34,319 nucleotides of DNA from Planctomycetota bacterium. Lineage in GTDB: Bacteria > Planctomycetota > Planctomycetia > Pirellulales > Pirellulaceae. Shown here in pieces: positions 26,301 through 33,844 of the stretch (positions are counted from its first letter, which is position 1; the number at the start of each line of letters is the position of its first letter). A program made the position numbers and the translations under genes. The DNA lies in the NCBI GenBank assembly GCA_026692905.1, contig JAPLNL010000055.1:1-34319 (forward strand). The letters are read 5' to 3'. Under the pieces are notes generated by a model, which ran no database searches, was not told where the DNA came from, and saw only the letters and a program-made list of their open reading frames with translations.

Positions 26301-29300
26301 ATTGACCGAATCATTCGCAGATATCCAGTCCATCGCGAAAGCGTTCCGAATTTTGGAGGCGTTTCACGAAACGGTAGAAGCGAGACTTGTCGTTCAGTCG
26401 CTTTTACCCATCGAGCAGTACGGGTGGAAAACTCAGGAGGGGCGTCTTTACAATCCAAAGCAGTGGGATAGCGTTCCTTTTCGATTGGAGGTTGCTCAGC
26501 AATGGATGCGAGAAGCAGGTTTTCCAGGCGGGGTAGCCGATAAGTTCAATGGGTTGCGTTGGACTGAGCCCGCTCAAAACATCAATAAAAAATTGAATCC
26601 GCGTCGGGACGCAAATCACGAAAACCTTGTTTCGAGCTCGGAGGAGTTTCGTGCACTACTGGTTCTTTGGGCGGAAGCTGACTTGGCTGCGAAACCGACT
26701 TTGGATCAAGCACGAGCAACCTTGGTCAAGTTCTCCCCGTCGGTCACCGAGCTAGCAAAACAAGCATCGAAAGCGACGCAAAAGCTAGAGGAATTGACAA
26801 AGCAGATGAATCCAACGAAGTCGGGGGAACAGAACGAGCGACGAAAAGAAAATAGTAATAAGGCGGACACTCCAGTCGACGAATTGCAAGCCAATAATAC
26901 GACGAAAAAAAACGAGGAGTCAAATTCAGCGGCGATTCCGACACAAAAACAAATCCAGCGAGAGCGTGAAGTGAGTGAGAGCAAGATATCGCAACTGCAG
27001 GATGCGTTGATCGAAATGGCGAACAAACAAGACTTGTTGGACAAAGCGGATCTCGATGTAGCCCGCGACAGCGATCATTCGCTTAAGCTGCTGGATGCCG
27101 TCGTTCCTTTGATGAATGAAGCGCTGAACGAGGCCATTGAAGCGACGACCGATAGCGCGACAGACAAGGAGGAGAAAGTAACTGAAGCTGTCAAACTAGA
27201 GTCGAGAGCGGTTGCAGCGATGAACAAGATCGCAGACCACTTCGCATTGCTTGCGACGCAGTCAGAGGACCGTGCGACAAATCCTGAGCTTGAAAAATCG
27301 AGGGCGGAGCTGAACCAATTGATGGAGGAATCGATTCGCGAATATGCGATGACACCCGAAATGATGCCACTCGCGGACCAATCCGAAAACTACAAGCGGG
27401 CTGAGCAACTTGAGGATCTAGCGAACAGTGATCCTGATACGCTACTTAAAAGATTGGAGAGTGAGCTGACGAAGAACCCGACAATGCAGCAGGAGCTGTC
27501 TCAGATTTCCAAAGAGAACGCACAGTCGCTTTCCAACGAGTTGAAAAGTGCTTCGCAGACAGAGGACTCGCTTGCAAAGCAACTCGAGAACGCCGATGCG
27601 AAACTAGTGGGCGAAAAGCGATTGAAGCTGGATGAACTCCAATCGGCCGCTGAACAGGTGGATCGATTTGCAGCACGGTTGTTAGACAATTCCGAGCGAG
27701 CGGCCCAACGATCTGGTATGAAAACTCAGACTCCCACTGTGCAGAAGGCAGCAGCCGATTTGAGGGCAGCTGCCCAAGCGGCACGATATCTAAACGAACA
27801 AACACCTCGCAACGACTTGGAGTCCGCATCGCAGAAATTGCTGGAAAGAACCGAAGAGGCAATCAAACAAGTGGAAGCGGCAAGCCAAGCCATTGAGCCA
27901 GCCTTAAATCAGGTCGTCGAGAAAGATGAAGGTCGCAGGGTAAACGTGCGAAACGAAACTCAGAAAATTCAAACCCAAAGCCGCAACGAACTCCTTCATC
28001 AGGCTAAAGAACATTTGGCACAGACACAACGCTTGAGCGACCAAGCTAAAAAGCGAGTCCAACAAAGCCAAGCAGAACTCGACAATCTCAACAAGCAGCG
28101 TCAAGCCGCCAAGGGCAATCTTGATAAGCAGCCAGCTAGCGAGCCCGCGATGGATGCACTCCGGCAAGCGACAAACAGAGCGGAACAAGCCTTGGCAAAG
28201 AAGCTTGGAGAGGAAAAGATCGCGGTACAAGCGGAAGCTTTTCACGGGAAAGCCAAGGAAAAACTGGATGCGTTTGAACGCGATGGCAATGCGAACATGG
28301 ACAAGCCAAATCCGCAAGCCGCTTTAGCATTGGAACAACTCGAAAAGGCCAAGGCTCAGTTGGACCAAATTGAGGAGCAGGTGAAGTCGACACTGAAGTC
28401 GTTGGGGCAATTGCAGCAGCCGCAGCCGACTGCAACGACGTTGGCGGCTGAAGAACGGGAGCAAGGTAAGACACAGGAGAAGGTATTCGATGTTGCAAGG
28501 CAACTAGAGCGAAGTAGCCGGCACGAAGAGCGGCTCCAAAACGCGCAAGGAGCCAAGAAACTTGCCGCTCAAGCACAGAGTGTGGCGGAGACAGCTAAGG
28601 GATCGGTAGATCAAGCCCGCGAGCAGTTGAGCGCGAACGCAAAAGAAACAGAGAAGTCCGAACGCGATCAGTACGCTGCGTCCCTGAACGAAGAATTGAA
28701 AGCCACCTTCAACCGACCAGAATCAAGTTCAGCTCAGGCGGGCTTGAATAAGTCTTCGCAAGAACTTGCTGCTCAATCAAATAAGATTGGACAATTGCTT
28801 GGTGAGATGAAAGGGAGTTCGCAGCCAAGTTCATCCCTAGATTCGGTTCCCAATTCTACGAAGCCGTCCGACTCCGATACTGGACCATCGGTTCTGCGTG
28901 AATTAAAGCAAACGCAGGCACGCGAGATGGCGAGGATGCTGGATGTTTTGGACCGCCAGATGAATTCCGGGGATAACAACTCAGAGAAGTCGGCGGTTGC
29001 TAGCTCGAGTGACAAGGAACCGAATGCGGACGGTTCGAAACCCCAGGCCGAGTCCAAGGGAAACGATACCAAGCCGGAGGGAGCTTCAGAGGATCGAAAC
29101 GGTGCCCGAAGTTCGTTCAAAGATTCGGTGAAAAACTCCGCTGAAAAACTATCGAGTTCGATGGGCCAGGAGCGTTTGGCCCAGAGAGCGGAGAGTCAGT
29201 TGCAATCGACTTCGCGAAATCAATCGAGAGGCAGCAGGCCTCAGGGCAACCAGACCAGAAGCGGTCGATTTCCGACTGAGAAAAGTGCTGATTTTACATT

Positions 29301-29448
29301 ACCAGGAGTGAGTCAAGCGCCGAATCGCGATTGGGGCAAATTGAGGGATCAGCGAGCCGAAGACGCAGTCGAGGGGCAACGGGATGATTTTGACCCTGAG
29401 TTCAATCGTGCGATCCAAGCGTACTACAAAGCGTTGGGCAAGCCGTAG
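23371..29448 (+). CDS. Giant DUF4175-like coiled-coil membrane protein (2025 residues)
   Basis: The start at 23371 overlaps the previous stop (TGATG). The 5' frame extension inside the upstream gene is rejected. Membrane helices lie at residues 43-62, 73-91 and about 167-184; between them is EAIAWSVEESTNAFHESLVA, the DUF4175-like cytoplasmic segment. A beta-sandwich region (residues about 210-480) precedes a very long, charged, Gln/Ala/Glu/Lys-rich coiled coil (roughly residues 590-1700). A polar disordered tail follows (many Ser, Asn, Lys), and then a conserved end: DWGKLRDQRAEDAVEGQRDD and FNRAIQAYYKALGK. That C-terminal pattern is typical of related planctomycete proteins. The length is much above the usual roughly 800-1200 residues. 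It is probably an extracytoplasmic scaffold of the MoxR/VWA system. Confidence 0.88.
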   Translation: MSQSLPTPLSSLDSQSQSHSHAISQFLASFSSRQSLMQAIRGCAITVVALVCGVGVIIAIDWVINVRESLRWSASCIVYGVSFLAGWFFGLKRFFQPPTAEAIAWSVEESTNAFHESLVASVGLQRPNRAINLDSQAFVAAIEQNVAREINGIAMDSILPWGAITKQVLSAISAIALILLACCIPSAKFPERLARAMLPFVSIARPSTVQIAILEPHLTALSVPSDQVLAFAIEITGGSPADAFLEIIESGPNLNSSHNSNAADKRQAVKMSRASEVPLRFAATSPISDRRMSFRFQSGDAETGWRTITPMPRPRAIAFHSEVEPPAYTQMPKETASNPRGDLRVLKGSRVKVDIDVNQPLSDASLELEFTDSGKRETVLLRTEAVTAPIALVPGAKQRYTAEFDIERSATYQVRLVSEFEYQGKHIENTYSPRYRIDSLEDDSPNVGWNANKKAIWGEQSPKANQVFIVAPDELVGLSAVVSDNLPVESFYHEASVNRGPWVTVHEKLTRSSVFANEIADNRSDSSLSKAIPEQSNWTWDLSSLAASSGDSVTTRVSAVDRKGNKASSPVLQFSLAAVGFDRDRHRAMLKRSELVPLLEALSNTLSKPREQLRPRIEKLRDINSPIEERRQTIADLRLLVETSASAARGVLSASEVVIKEIGRCVDQGEVELTVRVVSRIEKEWLASMSYGADQVELAFDTAIHTDAKSAAWHKRELEQSAVRLLQAYDSSFDNARRTMDIYRQFIGLELQSALTSDLTYLRDHQRSSLDRNSTDEFTSLCRSQQIAEHYMDSIANLAFQMGPKLNQDFRNRLPELYRWLDQTRTEMQDLAQQAQSEQATKGLRARIERSVSELQNVRWVFNLQGNLISDVVNCRKELLNRSGSLWQSIERFNDRHTRRVEAGNDKSIDTLELLARNEKLAQEATGPILSAISQMLERRDIHQRRALSDPLYASDMGMAYRAWTSVLERWVLEPAQLTESFADIQSIAKAFRILEAFHETVEARLVVQSLLPIEQYGWKTQEGRLYNPKQWDSVPFRLEVAQQWMREAGFPGGVADKFNGLRWTEPAQNINKKLNPRRDANHENLVSSSEEFRALLVLWAEADLAAKPTLDQARATLVKFSPSVTELAKQASKATQKLEELTKQMNPTKSGEQNERRKENSNKADTPVDELQANNTTKKNEESNSAAIPTQKQIQREREVSESKISQLQDALIEMANKQDLLDKADLDVARDSDHSLKLLDAVVPLMNEALNEAIEATTDSATDKEEKVTEAVKLESRAVAAMNKIADHFALLATQSEDRATNPELEKSRAELNQLMEESIREYAMTPEMMPLADQSENYKRAEQLEDLANSDPDTLLKRLESELTKNPTMQQELSQISKENAQSLSNELKSASQTEDSLAKQLENADAKLVGEKRLKLDELQSAAEQVDRFAARLLDNSERAAQRSGMKTQTPTVQKAAADLRAAAQAARYLNEQTPRNDLESASQKLLERTEEAIKQVEAASQAIEPALNQVVEKDEGRRVNVRNETQKIQTQSRNELLHQAKEHLAQTQRLSDQAKKRVQQSQAELDNLNKQRQAAKGNLDKQPASEPAMDALRQATNRAEQALAKKLGEEKIAVQAEAFHGKAKEKLDAFERDGNANMDKPNPQAALALEQLEKAKAQLDQIEEQVKSTLKSLGQLQQPQPTATTLAAEEREQGKTQEKVFDVARQLERSSRHEERLQNAQGAKKLAAQAQSVAETAKGSVDQAREQLSANAKETEKSERDQYAASLNEELKATFNRPESSSAQAGLNKSSQELAAQSNKIGQLLGEMKGSSQPSSSLDSVPNSTKPSDSDTGPSVLRELKQTQAREMARMLDVLDRQMNSGDNNSEKSAVASSSDKEPNADGSKPQAESKGNDTKPEGASEDRNGARSSFKDSVKNSAEKLSSSMGQERLAQRAESQLQSTSRNQSRGSRPQGNQTRSGRFPTEKSADFTLPGVSQAPNRDWGKLRDQRAEDAVEGQRDDFDPEFNRAIQAYYKALGKP

Positions 29449-29516
29449 TGTCGGATAGCCGAAAAAACGAACCAGTTCGAAAAGGGAATCTAGTCCTCAA
29501 ACCAAGAATAGCGAAT

Positions 29517-29572
29517 CATGCGTAGCGAAACATGCGTAGCGAAACATGCGTAGCGAAACATGCGTAGCGAAA
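29517..29572 (+). repeat. 14-bp tandem array, four copies
   Basis: CATGCGTAGCGAAA is repeated four times head to tail (starts 29517, 29531, 29545, 29559). A degenerate copy precedes it (AGCGAAT) and AACC follows. It is non-coding and lies 68 bases after the operon's last stop. Confidence 0.9.
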
Positions 29573-29757
29573 CCAAGGAAATTTGTCGAAAGTCCTAACG
29601 GCTGTCGCTACATTCCAAACCAAAACACCCCACTATAAGTTTTAACGCAGTAACAGCCATAAATTTTAGCGGTGTCGTCAATCGTTTTTTGCAGGATGGC
29701 CTGAACATTTCAAGCATTGGGGATGTCGTTTGAGTAAGCGAATTACGTTGCAGTCCT

Positions 29758-29782
29758 AAAAACCGAAAGAATCGGTTTTTTT
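29758..29782 (+). terminator. Terminator-like hairpin, possibly bidirectional
   Basis: AAAAACCGA (29758-29766), loop AAGAA, TCGGTTTTT (29772-29780) followed by TT. The A-rich 5' arm and T-rich 3' arm make it readable in both directions. It lies about 310 bases after the operon and before tRNA-Pro. Confidence 0.6.
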
Positions 29783-29899
29783 GGGGTGGGACGGGCCGAA
29801 ATTGGAGCAAAGTGATCTAGCGAACAACGATCGCGTAGAGTAAAAACTCGTTCATGAATGGCAAAGTCGAACTCGTCGAGAGTGAGATAGTCATGAGAT

Positions 29900-29974
29900 C
29901 GGGGTGTAGCGCAGCCTGGCTAGCGCATCTGGTTTGGGACCAGAGGGTCGGAGGTTCGAATCCTCTCACCCCGA
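29900..29974 (+). tRNA. tRNA-Pro (anticodon TGG)
   Basis: This is a 75-nt cloverleaf with acceptor CGGGGTG/CACCCCG and D arm GCGC...GCGC. The anticodon arm TCTGG-TTTGGGA-CCAGA gives TGG, and the T arm is GGAGG-TTCGAAT-CCTCT. The discriminator base is A and CCA is not encoded. A serine recombinase gene reads into its antisense strand, which marks it as the attachment site of an element to its right. Confidence 0.97.
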
Positions 29975-31470
29975 CTTGAGGAGACAAAAAGCCCTTCGGC
30001 AAGCATGTCGAAGGGCTTTCTCATTGTGGGGACTAGAGTTACGTCATCGAGAACGAAGTTCAAAAAGACTATTTCCAGATACCGACGCTTCACAGCGTAG
30101 TCCGCTCTAAACCATTGCCCGCTAAGGTTTTGCGAAAGTTCAAAAGCCTTCACCGCAATTTCGCCGTTTTCGTGGCGACCAAGATCGCAGGCATCCAGTT
30201 GTAACTTCAATTTTGACTCCCGATCTCGGAGTTCTGTGGCTTTTGAGGCCATAGTCTTTTCATCAATTTCGCCCATTAGTCGCAGGTTCAGCAGTCGGTC
30301 CTGTTGCTGCCGCAACAGCGATAATTGCCGCTGGACTTCTTCCGCATTTCGGCGTCCGTCTTCTTGTTCAATTTTTGTCCGCAATTGCAATTGCGCTGTG
30401 AACCACTCTCGAACGTCATCATTCTCGACCTGCATTTTGTTGAAAATCGACATCATCTGTCGGTCGATTTTCTCTTCACTAAGGCGAATTCTTGGGTGTC
30501 CCTGAGCGGTGTACTGCGAACAGCGGTAGTAGACGTACTCTTTGCCGGTTGCCTTTTTCACGACCGACTCACCCGTGATAACGGAATTACAGTGATTGCA
30601 TAGAATTAGACCACTTGCGTAAGTGAGTTCGTGTGAGCGGTAAACTTTGTCTCCCAACAGAACTTGCACTATGTCCCAAGTAACTCGATCCACAAGTGGT
30701 TTGTGTGTACCGGGATGCCATTCGCCTTGGTACATCACGTCGCCGATGTAGGATCGATCCCGAAGGATTGCGTGCAACTTGCTTCGAGTAAATCGAGGTT
30801 GGGAATCTGAGTAGTAAATACCTTCTTCGTAGAGACGCTCCAGAAGGCTATCCAGAGTCAACTGATGGTATGCGTATAGATCAAAAATCCTGGTTACTTT
30901 CGCACCGTTCATAGGATGTATCTCCACAAGACCACGTTTTTCAACTCGGATATTTCGATAACCGTAAGGAGCTTTTTGAGGGAACAGACCTTCTTCGACT
31001 CGCCGTTTTACGCCACTTTTTACGTCAAGCGATTGTTGCTCGGTAAAAAAGCTCGCCATGCTTGCCAACATTCGGCGTTGCATTCTTCCTGCGGGCGTAT
31101 TTTCTGTGGGCTGAGTAACCGAAAAAAATGGCACGTCAAATTCGGATTCAAGCCGTTCAAGTTCAACATAGTCGAACAGGTTTCGAGCCGCCCGGTCAAC
31201 CTTGTAGAACAGGATACCGTCAAGCTCGATGGCGTGCTTCTTGGCATAGGCAATTAGTTCTTTGAAGGTTTTTCGTTCATCTGTCTTGCTAGCCGTTTCA
31301 GCAATTCTCCAGAGCTTGACAATCGTTCCGCCTTGCCTGTCGGCATATGCTTTTAGTGCATCAACCTGGATGTCTAGTGAAAACCCCTCACGCTCTTGTT
31401 CTCGACTGCTGACTCGTGCCAATGCGATGTATCGATTGGTTCTTCGTTTGTTCGACGTAGGCTTCTTCAT
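29920..31470 (-). CDS. Large serine recombinase at tRNA-Pro
   Basis: The start at about 31470 (MKKPTSNKRRTNRYIALARV) gives 516 residues. The frame is open further upstream, but that part lies inside the preceding gene. Motifs are ALARVSSREQEREGFSLDIQ with the catalytic Ser, YKVDRAARN with the conserved Arg, and AGRMQRRMLASMASFFTEQQ. The recombinase domain contains KAPYGYRNIRVEKRGLVE and SYIGDVMYQGEWHPGTHK, and the zinc ribbon LILCNHCNSVITG plus YYRCSQ. A long coiled coil follows. The natural family tail (KPFDMLAEGLFVSSSRGE) is followed by residues read from the tRNA-Pro antisense strand (RIRTSDPLVPNQMR). The gene starts at a TAATG overlap with the preceding gene. It probably integrates and excises this element at the tRNA. 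Confidence 0.93.
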   Translation of the reverse strand: MKKPTSNKRRTNRYIALARVSSREQEREGFSLDIQVDALKAYADRQGGTIVKLWRIAETASKTDERKTFKELIAYAKKHAIELDGILFYKVDRAARNLFDYVELERLESEFDVPFFSVTQPTENTPAGRMQRRMLASMASFFTEQQSLDVKSGVKRRVEEGLFPQKAPYGYRNIRVEKRGLVEIHPMNGAKVTRIFDLYAYHQLTLDSLLERLYEEGIYYSDSQPRFTRSKLHAILRDRSYIGDVMYQGEWHPGTHKPLVDRVTWDIVQVLLGDKVYRSHELTYASGLILCNHCNSVITGESVVKKATGKEYVYYRCSQYTAQGHPRIRLSEEKIDRQMMSIFNKMQVENDDVREWFTAQLQLRTKIEQEDGRRNAEEVQRQLSLLRQQQDRLLNLRLMGEIDEKTMASKATELRDRESKLKLQLDACDLGRHENGEIAVKAFELSQNLSGQWFRADYAVKRRYLEIVFLNFVLDDVTLVPTMRKPFDMLAEGLFVSSSRGERIRTSDPLVPNQMR

Positions 31471-32081
31471 TACAAAATATCCTTTCGTTCGCAACCATTC
31501 GGGTACATCACATCCAAAAGATTGTGGACGTTTATCAGAATCTCCATTGCGTCTTCCGCTGTCAGGAGTTGTGGATAGTATCGCTGCCAGACCCGGAGTG
31601 TGTCCTCGATCTCTTTGCCTGTGATCCACTTCGGTGCGCCCGGTGGTACAGCCGAGAACCACTCTTTCACCGACTCACGTTGATGGCGAGTTTCTTGGCC
31701 CTTTGCTCGGATAGATGGAAGCCCTTGTTGAAGAAGTTGCTCATACTGTTCGGCGGTAAGTCCTCGCCAAGACATCAACTCTTGCGCTGACATAGGCTCA
31801 TCGCTGCCTTTGAACCCAAACGGAAAAACGAACTCAACGGTGTCGCCCGAACGAACTCGGTGTTGGCGTCCAACTCGCTCACCGTTCACAGTCGCTATGC
31901 ACCAGCGGGGCATATTCAAAATGTCTTGAAGCAACATATGGATGTTAGCGACTGATTGCCCCAAACATTTAGGCAGTATCAGTTCACCAAACCCATAGAT
32001 GACCGTAACTGGACCGGCAGATGCCAATTCAGGTCCACCGATTTGATTCGGACGATCAAAAGCATTCTTCAAAATAACCAT
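31470..32081 (-). CDS. Beta-grasp (MoaD/ThiS-like) plus Xis-like helix-turn-helix protein
   Basis: This 203-residue protein is coupled to the recombinase (its TAA overlaps the next ATG as TAATG). The N-terminal half contains MPRWCIATVNGERVGRQH and RVRSGDTVEFVFPFGFKG, the beta-grasp pattern of MoaD/ThiS-like domains but without the usual C-terminal GG. The C-terminal half, LTAEQYEQLLQQGLPSIRAK then ETRHQRESVKEWFSAVPPGA, resembles a winged-helix excisionase (Xis-like) motif of the form 'GLPxIRxG...R...VxEWL'. Such a pairing next to a serine integrase suggests a recombination directionality or control role, which is inference. The start at 32081 has GGAGA about 11 bases upstream. Confidence 0.75.
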   Translation of the reverse strand: MVILKNAFDRPNQIGGPELASAGPVTVIYGFGELILPKCLGQSVANIHMLLQDILNMPRWCIATVNGERVGRQHRVRSGDTVEFVFPFGFKGSDEPMSAQELMSWRGLTAEQYEQLLQQGLPSIRAKGQETRHQRESVKEWFSAVPPGAPKWITGKEIEDTLRVWQRYYPQLLTAEDAMEILINVHNLLDVMYPNGCERKDIL

Positions 32082-32361
32082 AAACAGACAATCTCCATTT
32101 CACGCTAAAAATGCGCAGTTCGAGATCACCTGTTTCGGTTTCTGGCCGTAGTCCGAAGCAAGCAGGCTGGGAGCAAGCAAAGCGGCCACAAAAAATTAGC
32201 CCCAGCACCGATCTCATTATGTTACCACGCTGAAATTTGGTTGTAAATTACATTTGATCCAACGGCGTTTTGGGACCAGCGGCTTTCGATGCCCCATCAC
32301 AGTCCTACAAATTTCTCCCGGATTGGCTCAGGCGAACCCGAACGTAAAATCGGATTTGCGA
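32082..32361. other. Intergenic region of the tRNA-Pro element
   Basis: This 280-base stretch between the beta-grasp gene and the split recombinase shows no coding sequence and no recognised regulatory motif. Confidence 0.5.
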
Positions 32362-32694
32362 TCACTTGCGACTGATGCGAGCCTGAACTCGCTCGAATTG
32401 CTCAACCGACACCAATGCTGGTTGGCTTGAGAAACCACTGTAGGCACGATTCCGTAGAATCGTGATTACATCGAACAATCGCCATTTCGTCCCGCTGGGG
32501 CTTGGCGTTCCCTTTGTGTTCAAGTGCGAGACAAGTTGACGGCAAGTTAGATCAGAACCGTCGAATGCCCAGTAAAGCCATCGAACGACCTCGATCTCTT
32601 CCGGCTTTCCAAGAACGATGTGCCATACGCCATCATGCTCGCTGATGGAGTAACCAAACGGTGGCTTCCGGGGATTGAAAAAACGTCTCTGCAT
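32362..32694 (-). CDS. Recombinase-domain protein, gene B of a split serine recombinase
   Basis: The start at 32694 (MQRRFFNPRKPPFGYSISEH) follows an AGAGGAG ribosome-binding site, so the gene looks expressed. It encodes 110 residues of the recombinase DNA-binding domain: FGYSISEHDGVWHIVLGKPE and EIEVVRWLYWAFDG, then LTCRQLVSHLNTKGTPSPSG and TILRNRAYSGF. It has no catalytic domain of its own, and no zinc ribbon or coiled coil follows. It begins 13 bases after the stop of gene A, whose stop overlaps this ribosome-binding site. It may be a decayed remnant or a separate accessory DNA-binding protein. Confidence 0.75.
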   Translation of the reverse strand: MQRRFFNPRKPPFGYSISEHDGVWHIVLGKPEEIEVVRWLYWAFDGSDLTCRQLVSHLNTKGTPSPSGTKWRLFDVITILRNRAYSGFSSQPALVSVEQFERVQARISRK

Positions 32695-32707
32695 ATTCTG
32701 TTCTCCT

Positions 32708-32911
32708 CTAAAACTGTTTTCGTAGTTGGTTCGTTTTGTTATCGTCATTTGCTGGGCGGTCCTGAATTTCCTGGGTGCCGCTGGCAACGTCACGGACCTC
32801 GCCAACGATCTCGTACTCCTCGCCAAATCTGGCACGGACTTTTTTACGCTGGCCGTCGTGGTCCAGTCCTAGTTTGCCGCTAATTCTGGTGTAGATCATT
32901 GCTTTCTTCAT
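32708..32911 (-). CDS. Truncated resolvase N-terminal domain, gene A of a split serine recombinase
   Basis: The start at 32911 (MKKAMIYTRISGKLGLDHDG) has AGGAA about 8 bases upstream. The 67 residues contain the first strand with the conserved YTRIS catalytic-serine motif and QRKKVRARFGEEYEIVGEVR, which fits the start of a resolvase domain. The catalytic domain stops after about 50 residues (RPANDDN...), so its later helices and catalytic Arg residues are missing. A complete enzyme would need at least 90 more residues. It is followed by gene B, so the two halves of a recombinase are present but do not join. Confidence 0.65.
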   Translation of the reverse strand: MKKAMIYTRISGKLGLDHDGQRKKVRARFGEEYEIVGEVRDVASGTQEIQDRPANDDNKTNQLRKQF

Positions 32912-33109
32912 GGTCTTGTTCCTTAGTTGTTTGTGGGTCTTCGCTTCAACAATACCACTTGCTGAAGCTCTCAAGTATCCAGAGAATCGAATTGGCATTT
33001 CAGTTCGTCTGGACTTCCGAAAACATCTTCAACATGGACAACGACGAGGAAACGATGAATTCCTTGTGCTGGCCGTGGCGGTGACTGCTATCGGAGATTG
33101 TGTTTTCGT

Positions 33110-33844
33110 TCATTCAGGTGTTCCTAAGTCACGGAGCGGTTCTTCAGGCGTCTTCAAGGAGTGCAGATAGTCGAATGGCTCTTTGAACAACAGCTTCTCG
33201 AACTCAGACTTCGCACGAAGATACGATTCTTCGATCTCTACCTGCCGATCCTCAGACAGTTCGGCGGCAATAACGTCACTCCACAGCAATCTGAGAAACG
33301 CTTCTTCATTTTCAGACGACAAAGTGGCCAAAAACTTCTTCGCCTGCTTCGCAACGAAAACATCTACATGGTATTCCTCATCGTCAGCACGAAGGAAAGC
33401 ATCTACATAGCCCTCGTATTGAGTAACGACGTTATTTTCTTGTTCTTTTTTTCGATTGTGGTAATCTTCCATAAGCCCAAGCACATAGGGACTCGGATTC
33501 TCGTATCGCCAGTCCCAGTCGTCTGGATTCACAAGTGGTTCGTCAAACCAAATGTCAATCTGAATCCTGCCTCCATCCCGAAATTCGTTAAGCAGGTTTT
33601 CGATCGAGTCGTTCCATACTCCTGCGGATGAAAAGTAGCCGCAATCGAAATCAGTAGTATGTGGTATCTCAGATACATCCTCTCCCTCACAGTACAACCC
33701 GCTATCCTTGGTCAATTCAAACCCGTGCAAGATCGACTGCGGACCAATCCACGTCTCTGGATCGTCATCACTATTCGTAAACTTCTCATGCCAACGTCGA
33801 AGGTCATCTTCACTATCAAATACTTTTGTGATTATATTTTGCAT
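33110..33844 (-). CDS. Acidic protein of unknown function
   Basis: This 244-residue hydrophilic protein is strongly acidic. The start at 33844 (MQNIITKVFDSEDDLRRWHE) has AGGAAC about 9 bases upstream. The first half holds Trp- and Asp-rich stretches (DDPETWIGPQSILHGFEL, IQIDIWFDEPLVNPDDWDWR). The second half is helical and charged (FVAKQAKKFLATLSSENEEA, LSEDRQVEIEESYLRAKSEF). There is no signal peptide or membrane helix and no recognisable domain. It lies inside the region thought to be the tRNA-Pro element, upstream of the split recombinase on the same strand, about 200 bases away. A cargo, immunity or defence role is possible but not shown. Confidence 0.75.
   Translation of the reverse strand: MQNIITKVFDSEDDLRRWHEKFTNSDDDPETWIGPQSILHGFELTKDSGLYCEGEDVSEIPHTTDFDCGYFSSAGVWNDSIENLLNEFRDGGRIQIDIWFDEPLVNPDDWDWRYENPSPYVLGLMEDYHNRKKEQENNVVTQYEGYVDAFLRADDEEYHVDVFVAKQAKKFLATLSSENEEAFLRLLWSDVIAAELSEDRQVEIEESYLRAKSEFEKLLFKEPFDYLHSLKTPEEPLRDLGTPE

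Larger units (their letters stand above)
29449..29899. other. Intergenic region after the operon: repeats and a terminator-like hairpin
   Basis: No convincing gene is seen. The region holds the 14-bp tandem array (29517-29572), a short hairpin (29585-29612) resembling the one upstream of the operon, and a terminator-like hairpin (29758-29782). Confidence 0.6.

Noticed and set aside
29817-30002. A 61-codon minus-strand frame containing GVRGFEPPTLWSQTRC, beside tRNA-Pro
   Set aside because: This is the antisense translation of the tRNA-Pro gene, a common source of false hypothetical proteins.
31471-31662. N-terminal extension of the tRNA-Pro serine recombinase
   Set aside because: It lies inside the coupled beta-grasp gene, and the resolvase domain starts right after the internal ATG.
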